DNA of 64,000 nt from Sporosarcina sp. HYO08 (lineage in GTDB: Bacteria; Bacillota; Bacilli; Bacillales_A; Planococcaceae). Made by a program: the position numbers and the translations under genes. The DNA is taken from positions 248,001-312,000 of the forward strand of contig NZ_LPUT01000012.1 of assembly GCF_001563475.1 (NCBI RefSeq), given 5' to 3'. Below, in pieces: positions 18,753 through 31,919 of this stretch (the first letter of the stretch is position 1; each line of letters begins with the position of its first letter). The notes below the pieces were generated by a model that worked only from the letters and a program-made list of their open reading frames with translations, did not search any database and was not told the origin of the DNA.

Positions 18753-19874
18753 TTGAAGAAAAAATGGAAAGTGATGACGATTTTTGGTACGCGGCCGGAG
18801 GCGATTAAAATGGCGCCGCTCGTCTTAGAATTGCAAAAGCATTCAGATGATATTGAATCGATTGTAACGGTTACGGCCCAGCATCGCCAAATGCTTGACC
18901 AAGTATTAGATACATTCGGCATCACCCCGGACTATGACCTCAATATTATGAAGGATCGCCAAACGCTTATAGACGTTGCGACGCTAGGGCTTGAAGGGTT
19001 AGATCGGATTATGAAAGAGGCGCAGCCCGACATTGTACTCGTTCATGGTGACACGTCCACGACATTTATCGGAAGTTTGGCAGCATTTTACAACCGAATT
19101 GCGGTTGGACATGTTGAGGCTGGACTCCGTACGTGGGATAAATATTCCCCGTATCCAGAAGAGGCGAATCGCCAACTGACAGGCGTCATTGCGGACCTGC
19201 ATTTTTCGCCAACAGAAAAATCGGCGCAAAACCTTTTAAATGAAGGGAAGCCGGCAGACCGAATTGTTGTAACTGGAAACACTGCCATCGATGCACTTCA
19301 AACAACTGTTCGCGAACAATATTCACACCCAGTTCTTGAAAGACTAGGGACAGACAAGCTTGTTCTGTTAACAGCGCACCGCCGAGAAAACCTAGGCGAA
19401 CCGATGCGCAATATGTTCCGTGCGATTAATCGATTACTTGCGAAGCATGAAGACATTCAAGTCATTTACCCTGTTCATATGAACCCAGCTGTACGGGAAG
19501 TAGCAGATGAGCTGCTTGGCGACAATGATCGCGTTCATTTAATTGAGCCACTAGAAGTCGTTGATTTCCACAACTTTGCAGCACGTTCACATATCATTTT
19601 GACAGATTCCGGCGGTATTCAAGAAGAAGCACCGTCACTTGGCAAACCAGTCATTGTTTTACGCGACACGACGGAGCGGCCGGAAGGCATTGAAGCTGGA
19701 ACACTAAAGCTAGCAGGAACAGATGAGGAGACAATTTTCTCGTTGACCGACACACTTTTAACAAACGAAGAAGAATATACAAGAATGGCGCAAGCATCCA
19801 ATCCATATGGAGATGGGCATGCTTCAGAACGTATTGTTGAAGCGCTGAAAAAATACTTGTCTGCGCAAGCATAA
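18753..19874 (+). CDS. mnaA: UDP-N-acetylglucosamine 2-epimerase (non-hydrolysing)
   Basis: 373-residue enzyme interconverting UDP-GlcNAc and UDP-ManNAc, supplying ManNAc for teichoic or secondary wall polymers. Landmarks are FGTRPEAIKMAPLVL at the N-terminus, VHGDTSTT, GHVEAGLRT and TDSGGIQEEAPSLGKPV. The TTG start at 18753 (MKKKWKVMTIFG) lies 10 bases after GGAAGG; a GTG three codons earlier is too close to that site. In an SLH-bearing cell, ManNAc is expected in the pyruvylated polymer that holds SLH domains, linking this gene to the cluster at 51-61 kb (inference). Confidence 0.95.
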   Translation: MKKKWKVMTIFGTRPEAIKMAPLVLELQKHSDDIESIVTVTAQHRQMLDQVLDTFGITPDYDLNIMKDRQTLIDVATLGLEGLDRIMKEAQPDIVLVHGDTSTTFIGSLAAFYNRIAVGHVEAGLRTWDKYSPYPEEANRQLTGVIADLHFSPTEKSAQNLLNEGKPADRIVVTGNTAIDALQTTVREQYSHPVLERLGTDKLVLLTAHRRENLGEPMRNMFRAINRLLAKHEDIQVIYPVHMNPAVREVADELLGDNDRVHLIEPLEVVDFHNFAARSHIILTDSGGIQEEAPSLGKPVIVLRDTTERPEGIEAGTLKLAGTDEETIFSLTDTLLTNEEEYTRMAQASNPYGDGHASERIVEALKKYLSAQA

Positions 19875-19886
19875 GACATAACTCAC

Positions 19887-19945
19887 AAAATACGGGGTTA
19901 TCCCAGAAGTGCCTGGCTCTTCATTTGGGAATAGCTCCGTATTTT
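19887..19945 (+). terminator. terminator after mnaA (TGCCTGGC family)
   Basis: AAAATACGG...CCGTATTTT outer stem with TATCCCA/TGGGAATA, capped by GAAGTGCCTGGCTCTTC. It shares its cap with hairpins near 37738, 44893 and 48542. Confidence 0.85.
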
Positions 19946-20110
19946 CTCGAGGAAGCCCATCGTGTATTGAGTAAGAGATCCTTCAATTTTACTTTAAAAT
20001 GCCGCAATCACATGACTTTTTCAATTATTCATGAACCTTCACTGCCGTCCGTCAAATATGTCCATTGTTTGACAAAGGGAACAGTTTGTGAAGAATTTCA
20101 AGGGAATCAA

Positions 20111-20139
20111 TTGACATCAAAAAGTCCCTGTTGTATGCT
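20111..20139 (+). promoter_or_regulatory. sigma-A promoter of the atp operon
   Basis: TTGACA, 17 bases, TATGCT: close to consensus. Predicted start near 20146 gives a ~310-base leader before atpI. Between the mnaA terminator and this promoter (19946-20110) I see nothing recognisable. Confidence 0.85.
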
Positions 20140-20152
20140 AACAAAGGTAAGA

Positions 20153-20215
20153 ATGATAGGTGTTTCTACTATGTGGAAACGGGCGAAAATGGTTGTTTTC
20201 AACACGTTCTATCAT
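20153..20215 (+). promoter_or_regulatory. folded 5' leader element of the atp mRNA
   Basis: A compact branched fold is readable by eye: outer stem ATGATAG (20153-20159)/CTATCAT (20209-20215), then GTGTT/AACAC (20201-20205), enclosing two hairpins GTTTC/GAAAC (20162-20180) and GAAAA/TTTTC (20185-20200). It begins within ~10 bases of the predicted transcript start. A later weak stem AGCGG/CCGCT with a T-run follows near 20336-20380. No known riboswitch class was recognised. Confidence 0.5.
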
Positions 20216-20456
20216 CCTTTCACTGGACGCCGAATGCGGTAAGTCGGGGATCTTTCTCTAATCATTCACAGGCAACGTGTCCTGGTGAACGCATTCAACG
20301 CGATTCGCTTACATTTTACAGATTTCGACTTGAATAGCGGGGTCTGAACAACGAGAAATGCGTGCCGCTTTTTCCCTTTTAGAGTCGCAGAACGAAACAA
20401 TCCACGCCTAAGAAAAACACCACTTCAAAATTTCAAAAACAGGAGAATGTCCAACT

Positions 20457-20825
20457 ATGCAAACATTGCAAGAAGTACATAATAGGCAAAGGAAAGCTCT
20501 CTTTTTTTTGCTCGCATTGTTCGTTATAGGCTGGGGATTCACGAACTTTCAAACGGTTTTTGCAGGTTTAATATTAGGATCTTTGTTTGGATTGTATAAT
20601 TTTTGGATTCTTGTCCGTAGAATGGAAAGATTTGATCAAAAAGTTACGGAAGGAAAAAGAGGAGTGTCACTTGGGACCGGAATGCGTTTTGCATCTGGAG
20701 TAGCCGCGGCTGCAATTGCCATTGGGTTGCCAAAATACTTTGATCTAAACAGCACAGTAGTTGGAGTTATGGTTCCGTATATTCTGTTACTAGCTGATAG
20801 GATCATATTTCACGCGAAAAAATAA
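20457..20825 (+). CDS. atpI: ATP synthase subunit I
   Basis: 122-residue membrane protein with about four hydrophobic segments and a basic loop (RRMERFDQKVTEGKRG). AtpI proteins assist c-ring assembly and are the first gene of many F-type operons. The ATG follows CAGGAGAATGTCCAACT. The sequence is weakly conserved, so assignment rests on size, topology and its place before atpB. Confidence 0.9.
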   Translation: MQTLQEVHNRQRKALFFLLALFVIGWGFTNFQTVFAGLILGSLFGLYNFWILVRRMERFDQKVTEGKRGVSLGTGMRFASGVAAAAIAIGLPKYFDLNSTVVGVMVPYILLLADRIIFHAKK

Positions 20826-20839
20826 GTACCTGACTGTGA

Positions 20840-21568
<729 letters not shown>

Positions 21569-21612
21569 ACATATAATACCCGCATCGTGGGTTACCCAAC
21601 AAAAAAAGTTAA

Positions 21613-21846
<234 letters not shown>

Positions 21847-21867
21847 TCATTTAAGAAACTTGTATAA

Positions 21868-21903
21868 AATGGCGAAGAGCGTAATTTGAAGTCCTTCGCC
21901 ATT
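21868..21903 (+). promoter_or_regulatory. intercistronic hairpin between atpE and atpF
   Basis: Perfect 10-bp stem AATGGCGAAG/CTTCGCCATT with a 16-base loop in the 151-bp atpE-atpF gap, followed only by CCTTT. It could stabilise the atpE end of the message or partly terminate, helping c-subunit excess. Confidence 0.6.
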
Positions 21904-21997
21904 CCTTTATGTAAACTTCAGTACCACATGAGTAAACAATTAAACATCATTTTCCATATCGAAAGAGATCACAGCTCTTGAAGGGAGTGAAACAATC

Positions 21998-22549
21998 GTG
22001 TTTTTGAACACCTTCACCCTCTTGGCAGCAAATGCTAATCCAGGGTTTTTAGAAGCATTAAATAACAGACTAAACTTAGGTGACATTATCGTTACCGTTA
22101 CATTTTTCACGATTCTCATGATTCTTCTCAAGAAGTTTGCATGGGGTCCATTAATGGGTGTTATGGATCAACGCGCCGAGCTCATCGCGAATGAAATCGA
22201 GGCAGCAGAAAAAAGCCGTCAAGAGTCACAAAAGCTTTTGGATGAACAACAAAGCCTTTTAAAAGAAGCTCGCGAAAGTGCACAAGCGATTGTTGAAAAT
22301 GCGCGCAAACAAGGTGAAACACAGCGTGAAGAGCTTGTAGTAGCAGCCCGCGCAGAAGTGAACCGCATGAAAGAAGCGGCAACACTTGAAATTGCAACTG
22401 AGAAAGAAAAAGCAGTTGCAGCAGTACGTGAAGAATTCGTATCTCTATCTATTCTTGCAGCGTCTAAAGTGCTTGGCAAAGAAATTTCCGAGGAAGACAA
22501 CCGCGCATTGATTGAAGAGACGATTGTGAAGGCAGGCGAAGGCCGATGA
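21998..22549 (+). CDS. atpF: ATP synthase F0 subunit b
   Basis: 183-residue peripheral stalk subunit with one N-terminal membrane helix (DIIVTVTFFTILMILLKKFAWGP) and a long charged helical stalk. GTG start after GGGAGTGAAACAATC. It overlaps atpH by four bases (ATGA). Confidence 0.96.
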   Translation: MFLNTFTLLAANANPGFLEALNNRLNLGDIIVTVTFFTILMILLKKFAWGPLMGVMDQRAELIANEIEAAEKSRQESQKLLDEQQSLLKEARESAQAIVENARKQGETQREELVVAARAEVNRMKEAATLEIATEKEKAVAAVREEFVSLSILAASKVLGKEISEEDNRALIEETIVKAGEGR

Positions 22550-23085
22550 GTAAATCGGTTGTAGCAAAGCGTTATGCGCTTGCATTGTTTGAGTCCGCTC
22601 AGCAAAATGACCAAATCGCGCCGATTCAAGCAGACCTTCACGAAATTAAAAAGGTTTTTGCTTCAAACAAGGAGCTTAGCCAATTGCTTGATTCACCAAA
22701 TTTATCGGTGAACAAGAAAAAAGAACTATTAACGACATTATTCAAGGATGCAAATGTGTATGTCTTGAATACATTATCCCTTTTGCTAGATAAGAAACGT
22801 ATTGACGAAGTTGTCAATATCACTGACGAATTTACAACATTTGCAAATGATGCAGCTGGTGTTGCAGAAGCAAAAGTATATTCCACACGACCACTTACAG
22901 CAGAAGAAAGTGAATCTATTTCAAAAGTTTTCGCACGTAAAGTTGGCAAACAAGCATTGCGAATCGAAAATATTATCGATCCGAGCCTAATCGGAGGCGT
23001 CCGTCTTCAAATTGGCAACCAAATCTATGACAGCAGTGTAAGCGCAAAGCTTGACCGTCTGAGAAAAGATTTAATCGGATCTTAA
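22546..23085 (+). CDS. atpH: ATP synthase F1 subunit delta
   Basis: 179-residue stalk-cap subunit linking F1 to subunit b. N-terminal helical domain KRYALALFESAQQND and C-terminal PSLIGGVRLQIGNQIYDSSV are typical. Start overlaps the atpF stop; its RBS is within atpF (AGGCGAAGG). Confidence 0.96.
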   Translation: MSKSVVAKRYALALFESAQQNDQIAPIQADLHEIKKVFASNKELSQLLDSPNLSVNKKKELLTTLFKDANVYVLNTLSLLLDKKRIDEVVNITDEFTTFANDAAGVAEAKVYSTRPLTAEESESISKVFARKVGKQALRIENIIDPSLIGGVRLQIGNQIYDSSVSAKLDRLRKDLIGS

Positions 23086-23098
23086 ATCTGAAATTTGA

Positions 23099-24619
<1,521 letters not shown>

Positions 24620-24655
24620 GATTCTGTACAAACAATAGATCTAACAAAACGATAA

Positions 24656-26986
<2,331 letters not shown>

Positions 26987-27010
26987 TAAAAGGGTTCAGG
27001 AGGGAAAAAA

Positions 27011-27415
27011 ATGCAGACAATTAAAGTCAATATCGTCACTCCCGACGGACCAGTTTCCGAAACGGAAGCAAACATGGTTATCGCGACTACTGAAAACGGT
27101 GAAATTGGGATTCTTCCCGGCCACATCGCGATGGTTGCACCGCTTCAAATTGGCGCTCTTCGCTTAAAAAAGGATAACTCGACAGAACATGTTGCCGTTC
27201 ACGGCGGTTTTATCGAGGTTCGTCCGGATGTAGTCACTGTTTTAGCGCAAAGCGCTGAAATGGCATCCTCCATTGACTTAGCACGCGCACAACAAGCTGC
27301 CAAACGCGCAGAAGATAAGTTGCGTGTAAAATCAGAGGATCTGGACTATAAATTAGCAGAACTTGAATTACAACGTGCCATGTTACGTATTAAAGTTCAT
27401 GGTACACGGTCGTAA
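27011..27415 (+). CDS. atpC: ATP synthase F1 subunit epsilon
   Basis: 134-residue regulatory subunit at the foot of the rotor. N-terminal beta sandwich ([34 protein letters not shown]) and C-terminal helical hairpin are complete. It ends the operon, with a strong terminator 18 bases on. Confidence 0.97.
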   Translation: MQTIKVNIVTPDGPVSETEANMVIATTENGEIGILPGHIAMVAPLQIGALRLKKDNSTEHVAVHGGFIEVRPDVVTVLAQSAEMASSIDLARAQQAAKRAEDKLRVKSEDLDYKLAELELQRAMLRIKVHGTRS

Positions 27416-27433
27416 TTTGTATGGTAGTTATTT

Positions 27434-27474
27434 CGGGCGGACAGGGGAGTCATTCTTCTGTCCGTCCTTTTTTT
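27434..27474 (+). terminator. terminator of the atp operon
   Basis: GGGCGGACAG...CTGTCCGTCC hairpin followed by TTTTTTT. Confidence 0.92.
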
Positions 27475-27477
27475 AAA

Positions 27478-27660
27478 TGTCTAGCTCCGGGCGCCTAAGG
27501 GCTCGGAGGCTCGCAGGATGCAAGTCAGTCAGCCGTTGCCAATCGAACGGCGAAGGGTTCGATTTGCCGTATTTCTGCGGACTTTGCAGAAATTAAGGCA
27601 CCTTCAGGACGTCGCGCACTTAGACTGCGTTCCTTAATCGCCCTACGCTTTTCTTTGTTA
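27478..27660 (-). repeat. dispersed palindromic repeat, minus-strand relative
   Basis: Gene-free sequence between atpC and ywzB. On the - strand it contains CTTGC-ATCCT-GCGAG (27510-27524), a hairpin whose ATCCT loop recurs in the repeats at 28009 and 32800. Positions 27605-27628 are a 24-base exact reverse complement of 33068-33091 in copy B. An extra hairpin ATTTCTGC/GCAGAAAT lies at about 27571-27593. Rest of the gap to ywzB holds nothing recognised. Confidence 0.65.
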
Positions 27661-27786
27661 CAAATATTACATCTTTGTCGAAATTCGATGATAAATGTTG
27701 TTTCATCCGGGTTTAGTTGGTAAAATTTGTAGCTAGCAATCTAATGATTGAGTAGAAGAATAAGATTTCAAGGAGGCAAGATCTGC

Positions 27787-28029
27787 ATGAGTGGTATGAT
27801 TGGATATCAGCCAATGCTAGTCATTTTTTCGCACATATTTTTTATCGGAATTGCATTTTACGCGCTGCAAGCCATCATGCCGGAAAAAATAATTAGAAAA
27901 AACCGCGTATTGCAAGCGCAGTTGCTTTTTATTTTACTTAGTGTAGCAATCGGTTGGGCTGTATCGAATTTCTTTTTGGAGATATCCTATTGGTCAGGAA
28001 GAATTCCTTTTATCTTTATTCAGCGGTAG
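27787..28029 (+). CDS. ywzB: DUF1146 membrane protein YwzB
   Basis: 80-residue protein with two membrane segments (MLVIFSHIFFIGIAFYALQAI and AQLLFILLSVAIGWAVSNFF) and a basic loop between. The family is conserved directly after the atp operon in Bacillales, function unknown. ATG 27787 follows AAGGAGGCAAGATCTGC. Its last codons (FIFIQR and stop) coincide with the left inverted repeat of the element at 28009-28111, so the C-terminus may have been reset by that insertion. Confidence 0.85.
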   Translation: MSGMIGYQPMLVIFSHIFFIGIAFYALQAIMPEKIIRKNRVLQAQLLFILLSVAIGWAVSNFFLEISYWSGRIPFIFIQR

Positions 28030-28259
28030 ATCCCTACTCTATAGGTGATGGGATGAATGTAGTTTTGTCCTTTTTTAGCAAGTGTTCAAACACTTGCTGA
28101 ATAAAGATAAAGCCTCCGGCGGATGTCATAGATTTTGCAAGACTAAAGGAAGGCAACCTAAGTGCGCTGCGTCCTGTAGCAATGGTTGCATGACCAACAT
28201 CCTGTTGGCCTCAAGCTCGATTCAAAATCTGGACGCAATTACGCCAAGGCGTAATTGAT
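28009..28259 (+). repeat. dispersed repeat, copy A (~251 bp)
   Basis: Modular repeat. First a 103-bp unit bounded by perfect 16-bp inverted repeats TTTATCTTTATTCAGC / GCTGAATAAAGATAAA (28009-28111). Then GCCTCCGGCGGATGTCA, then a folded segment with stems GCAACC/GGTTGC (28153/28184), GCTGC-GTCCT-GTAGC (28166-28180) and CCAAC-ATCCT-GTTGG (28194-28208). It ends in the palindrome CAATTACGCC-AA-GGCGTAATTG. A second copy lies at 32800-33174. No protein is encoded. Confidence 0.85.
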
Positions 28260-28347
28260 GTTTGGCTAAAATTATTGTCGGAATTTTGAACGTTTCAAGC
28301 GCTAAATTTAAGGGAAATGTATGTAAGCAATTCGTTGGGAGTCATAC

Positions 28348-28436
28348 GGTACATGTTATCGCCGCATATATGGATGAGAATGAGCATCCAACAGCATTCC
28401 GACAACATAACCGTATATGGGGCGATGGCTAGTACC
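28348..28436. repeat. 89-bp imperfect palindrome in a gene-free stretch
   Basis: GGTAC...GTACC, then ATCGCC/GGCGAT, CATATA/TATATG and GG/CC pair in register, forming a long interrupted stem around a ~40-base loop. It lies in the 793-bp gap between ywzB and murAA. From 28437 to 28822 I see no gene, only AT-rich sequence with a duplicated TGTAAAATAG (near 28608 and 28640). A degraded gene or structured RNA are both possible. Confidence 0.5.
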
Positions 28437-28822
28437 AAACAGTTAGGCCATAGCGTAAAGATATTCGGATTTTTGAATTGACGATGTACTAGCGGTAAGC
28501 GGCGCTTCAAAGTCCGTGACACGAACAATAAGTTGTAGTTAGTATGGCACGAATCCTCAAATTTGTACATATTATAAATTATTATGATAGAGGATTGTAA
28601 AATAGCCCGTAGGTTGCTTGTTTACCGGTCTAGGGCACTGTAAAATAGTAAATGTTTGACGTTAAGAGTAATTTTGTGAACCTTATAAAATGGATTTTTC
28701 TGCAGCTATCCAGTTGCAGTTTCTATGTGGATTTTTATATTAAAAATTCGCATTCAGTGCAATTTCAACTTTATAAAAGATTTTAATGCAGAGGATATAA
28801 ATTGAAGTCGGAGGGGCTTATT

Positions 28823-30124
28823 GTGGATAAAATTATTATCAATGGTGGACGCGCGCTAAAGGGAAATGTGCGCGTTGAAGGGGCAAAAAACGCTGTATTG
28901 CCAGTGCTTGCTGCAGCCTTGCTTGCATCAGAAGGCTCAAATATCATACGTGACGTCCCAAATCTTTCGGATGTCGGTACGATTAATGAAGTACTGAGAA
29001 GTTTAGATGCCAAAGTAGAATATACACCCGAGGCGGATGAGGTAATTATCGATGCATCGGGATCGCTGTCAAGCGAAGCGCATTTTGAATATGTTCGTAA
29101 AATGCGTGCTTCGATCCTTGTCATGGGGCCGCTTCTAGCCCGTAACGGATTTGCACGTGTTGCATTGCCAGGGGGATGCGCAATCGGCTCACGACCGATT
29201 GATCAACATCTAAAAGGATTCGAGGCAATGGGGGCTGAAATTACATTTGGCCATGGACATGTCGAAGCAAAAGCAGAGGGCGGTTTGAAAGGTGCGAAAA
29301 TCTACCTTGACTTCCCAAGCGTCGGCGCAACTGAGAATATTATTACGGCGGCGGCTTTAGCAAAAGGGACGACCATCATTGAGAACGCTGCAAAAGAACC
29401 GGAAATTGTCGACCTTGCCAACTTCATCAATGAAATGGGCGGAAAAGTAGTTGGGGCGGGCACGGACTCCATTCGAATTGAAGGCGTACAAAAATTATAT
29501 GGCACAACGCATCATATTATTCCGGATCGTATTGAAACAGGAACATTTATGGTAGCCGCTGCGATTACAGGTGGCGATGTGATCATTGAAAACGCCGTTC
29601 CCGAGCATAATGCTGCGTTGATCTCCAAACTAGGAGAGATGGGCGTTGTTATTACTGATTTAGAAGAAGGTATGCGCATCACTGCGAAGCATCCATTAAA
29701 ATCTGTTGACTTAAAAACAATGCCGCACCCGGGATTCCCAACAGATATGCAATCTCAAATGATGGCACTTATGTTGGCAGCACATGGCACAGGTGTTTTA
29801 ACGGAAACCGTTTTTGAAAATCGTTTCATGCATGTGGAAGAGTTTCGTCGGATGAACGGCAATGTTAAAATTGAAGGTAGGTCTGTTATTGTAACGGGTC
29901 CATCTAACTTGCAAGGCGCTGAAGTAGCAGCGACAGATCTTCGTGCTGCGGCTGCACTCATTCTAGCTGGTTTAATTGCGGAAGGCGTGACACGTGTAAC
30001 AGAATTAATACATCTAGACCGTGGATACGTCAACTTCCACTTAAAATTACAAGCACTAGGTGCAGATATTACGCGCATATCAGATGAGCCAAAGGTGAAA
30101 ATTGAAGAAACACAACATGTATAA
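28823..30124 (+). CDS. murAA: UDP-N-acetylglucosamine 1-carboxyvinyltransferase, main paralogue
   Basis: 433-residue Mur[19 protein letters not shown] is the UDP-GlcNAc loop; Cys119 in [16 protein letters not shown] is the PEP-reactive, fosfomycin-sensitive Cys. GTG start at 28823, six bases after GGAGGGG; an in-frame TTG at 28802 precedes the RBS. Position before spoIID matches B. subtilis murAA. Second copy murAB is at 4200. Confidence 0.95.
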   Translation: MDKIIINGGRALKGNVRVEGAKNAVLPVLAAALLASEGSNIIRDVPNLSDVGTINEVLRSLDAKVEYTPEADEVIIDASGSLSSEAHFEYVRKMRASILVMGPLLARNGFARVALPGGCAIGSRPIDQHLKGFEAMGAEITFGHGHVEAKAEGGLKGAKIYLDFPSVGATENIITAAALAKGTTIIENAAKEPEIVDLANFINEMGGKVVGAGTDSIRIEGVQKLYGTTHHIIPDRIETGTFMVAAAITGGDVIIENAVPEHNAALISKLGEMGVVITDLEEGMRITAKHPLKSVDLKTMPHPGFPTDMQSQMMALMLAAHGTGVLTETVFENRFMHVEEFRRMNGNVKIEGRSVIVTGPSNLQGAEVAATDLRAAAALILAGLIAEGVTRVTELIHLDRGYVNFHLKLQALGADITRISDEPKVKIEETQHV

Positions 30125-30172
30125 TCATTGGGCCGTAGACATTTGTCTATGGTCTTTTTCAATGGTTAAAAA

Positions 30173-30200
30173 GCATAAAAAAAACCGTGCTTCATATAAT
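30173..30200 (+). promoter_or_regulatory. sigma-E-type promoter of spoIID
   Basis: GCATAAA, 13 bases, CATATAAT, against the sigma-E pattern (KMATATT, ~14, CATACAAT). The -10 ends five bases before the ATG, so transcription would start at or within the start codon. Confidence 0.5.
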
Positions 30201-30205
30201 TGACT

Positions 30206-31156
30206 ATGGACAAATTACTTGCCGTTTTTTTCATCCTACTCTTATTTTTCGTCCCTTTTTTGCTAAGACAAACACCAGAAGTAACGAAACCGTCAAAAGG
30301 AATGACGGAGGAGGCCGATTGCCAAGTCCATATTACAGTTGCGGGAGAGGACAAGCCACTTTTACTTGAGGACTATGTCGTCGGCGTTATCGCTGCGGAA
30401 ATGCCGACTACTTTTCATGAAGAAGCACTCAAGGCGCAAGCAGTGGCAGCTCGTACATATGCATTGCGGACAACGAATAATGGCCAAAAGCCGATTGCCG
30501 CCGACGTTTCTGCACAAGCCTATAAAACAAAGGAAGAAAGAAAAAAACGATGGGGGAAAGATTTTAAACGCAATGAGGAAAAAGTACGTGCAGCGGTAGA
30601 GGCAACTGCGGGAAAAATCATAGTCTACGAGGAACAAATGATTTCTGCCATGTTCTTTTCGACGTCCAATGGACAAACAGAAACGGCCCTCAATTTTAGC
30701 GGCAATGAAATTGCTTATTTGCAAAGTGTGGAAAGTCCGGGGGAGGAGGACATCGCACCCAAATTTAAACGCCAATTGAAACTGCCGCTAGCTGAGTGGA
30801 ACGAAGCACTAGGAACAAATTGGACAACTGATCAATTTAAGTCGCTGCAACTCGTTAGAAATTCTTCGGGGCGCGTTCAAAAAGCGGTTACGACTAATTT
30901 TGAAATGGGCGGTCGGGAAATGCGAGAATTGCTTGGCTTGGCATCTACTGATTTTAATATTGCTTTTGATCTAGAGAAAGAGATTGTACATGTCACAACA
31001 GTTGGCTACGGGCATGGCGTAGGGATGAGCCAGTACGGAGCAGAGGCATTTGCCCGCAAAGGCTGGACTGCCGAAAAAATTCTTTTACACTATTACAAAG
31101 GCACAGAAATAAAAAATTTCGCTCTATCTGAATCTGAATGTTTAAAAACTCCTTGA
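30206..31156 (+). CDS. spoIID: stage II sporulation protein D (engulfment lytic transglycosylase)
   Basis: 316-residue membrane-anchored enzyme that cleaves glycan strands during forespore engulfment with SpoIIM and SpoIIP. N-terminal anchor LLAVFFILLLFFVPFLL. The SpoIID domain shows the catalytic-Glu region VIAAEMPTTFHEEALKAQAV, FFSTSNGQTE and GYGHGVGMSQYGA near the end. Odd: no Shine-Dalgarno sequence precedes the ATG and a sigma-E -10 abuts it, suggesting a leaderless message. SpoIIQ follows after 31 bases. Confidence 0.94.
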   Translation: MDKLLAVFFILLLFFVPFLLRQTPEVTKPSKGMTEEADCQVHITVAGEDKPLLLEDYVVGVIAAEMPTTFHEEALKAQAVAARTYALRTTNNGQKPIAADVSAQAYKTKEERKKRWGKDFKRNEEKVRAAVEATAGKIIVYEEQMISAMFFSTSNGQTETALNFSGNEIAYLQSVESPGEEDIAPKFKRQLKLPLAEWNEALGTNWTTDQFKSLQLVRNSSGRVQKAVTTNFEMGGREMRELLGLASTDFNIAFDLEKEIVHVTTVGYGHGVGMSQYGAEAFARKGWTAEKILLHYYKGTEIKNFALSESECLKTP

Positions 31157-31187
31157 CTTGCAGACAATAGCAAGTGAGGTGATGATA

Positions 31188-31850
31188 ATGCGAGAAGAAA
31201 AACCGAAATCCCCTTCTCAAGAGAAAAAAGTGAGTGCTAAGACAAAGAGCTGGTTTTGGCCGGTAGTCTATTCGGGTATCGCTGTCGTCTTCGTCGCCAT
31301 GATCTGGGGCTATAACGCATTCATGAAAGTAGATTCCCCAGGTTCGACGGACGTAGCACAAACTACCCCAACTGATGATGTGGTTGTCGAAACGAATGCT
31401 GCAAAGGAGATGCTCAAATATCCATTTGATGAAGCCCTCCTAGATAAGGTAGCCATTTTACAAGAGTATTATGATACAGAAGCCGAAGCTGATATGCGAG
31501 AAAGTGCTTTACTCGTCTTTAATCAATCGTATATGACAAACACAGGCGTATCGATCTCAGTAGAAGGCCAGCCATTCGAAGTTGTTGCAGCACTTAGCGG
31601 TACAGTTGAAGATGTGATTGCCGATGTTTTTAAAGGTGATGAAATTATTGTATCTCATGCTGATGGTTTAAAAACAATCTATCGTTCTGTTTCAGGAGTT
31701 GTTGTGAAAAAAGGCGATACAGTAGATCAAGGACAAGCACTCGCAACTGCTACACAAAATGAATGGAATCCAGCAGCCGGCGTCCACTTACATTTCGAAG
31801 TACAAAAAGACGGCGTCGCAGTAAACCCACGCTCTTATCTAGCATTCTAA
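31188..31850 (+). CDS. spoIIQ: stage II sporulation protein Q (LytM-fold)
   Basis: 220-residue forespore membrane protein that binds mother-cell SpoIIIAH to form the intercompartment channel. One membrane segment (SWFWPVVYSGIAVVFVAMIWGY) then a LytM/M23 domain. Only the HLHFE end of the zinc motif is kept; the usual AH before it is replaced (IYRSVSG), so it is probably enzymatically inactive like B. subtilis SpoIIQ. ATG 31188 chosen, 9 bases after GAGGTG; ATG 31182 is closer to the RBS than usual. Placement between spoIID and spoIIID is as in B. subtilis. Confidence 0.92.
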   Translation: MREEKPKSPSQEKKVSAKTKSWFWPVVYSGIAVVFVAMIWGYNAFMKVDSPGSTDVAQTTPTDDVVVETNAAKEMLKYPFDEALLDKVAILQEYYDTEAEADMRESALLVFNQSYMTNTGVSISVEGQPFEVVAALSGTVEDVIADVFKGDEIIVSHADGLKTIYRSVSGVVVKKGDTVDQGQALATATQNEWNPAAGVHLHFEVQKDGVAVNPRSYLAF

Positions 31851-31864
31851 ATAGCACAACATTC

Positions 31865-31904
31865 CAAGCCATTTCCAAAATTTAATTGGAGTGGCTTTTT
31901 TTTT
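31865..31904 (+). terminator. terminator after spoIIQ
   Basis: AAGCCATTTCCAAAATT / AATTGGAGTGGCTT hairpin with a T-run of nine. Confidence 0.88.
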
Positions 31905-31919
31905 GAAATAAAATGTATC

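Noticed and set aside
19925-20337. Open frames of 68-105 residues before atpI
   Set aside because: No RBS, no recognisable protein, and they overlap the atp promoter and leader fold.
28295-28570. 91-residue minus-strand open frame
   Set aside because: No RBS and no family; it is created by the palindrome at 28348-28436.
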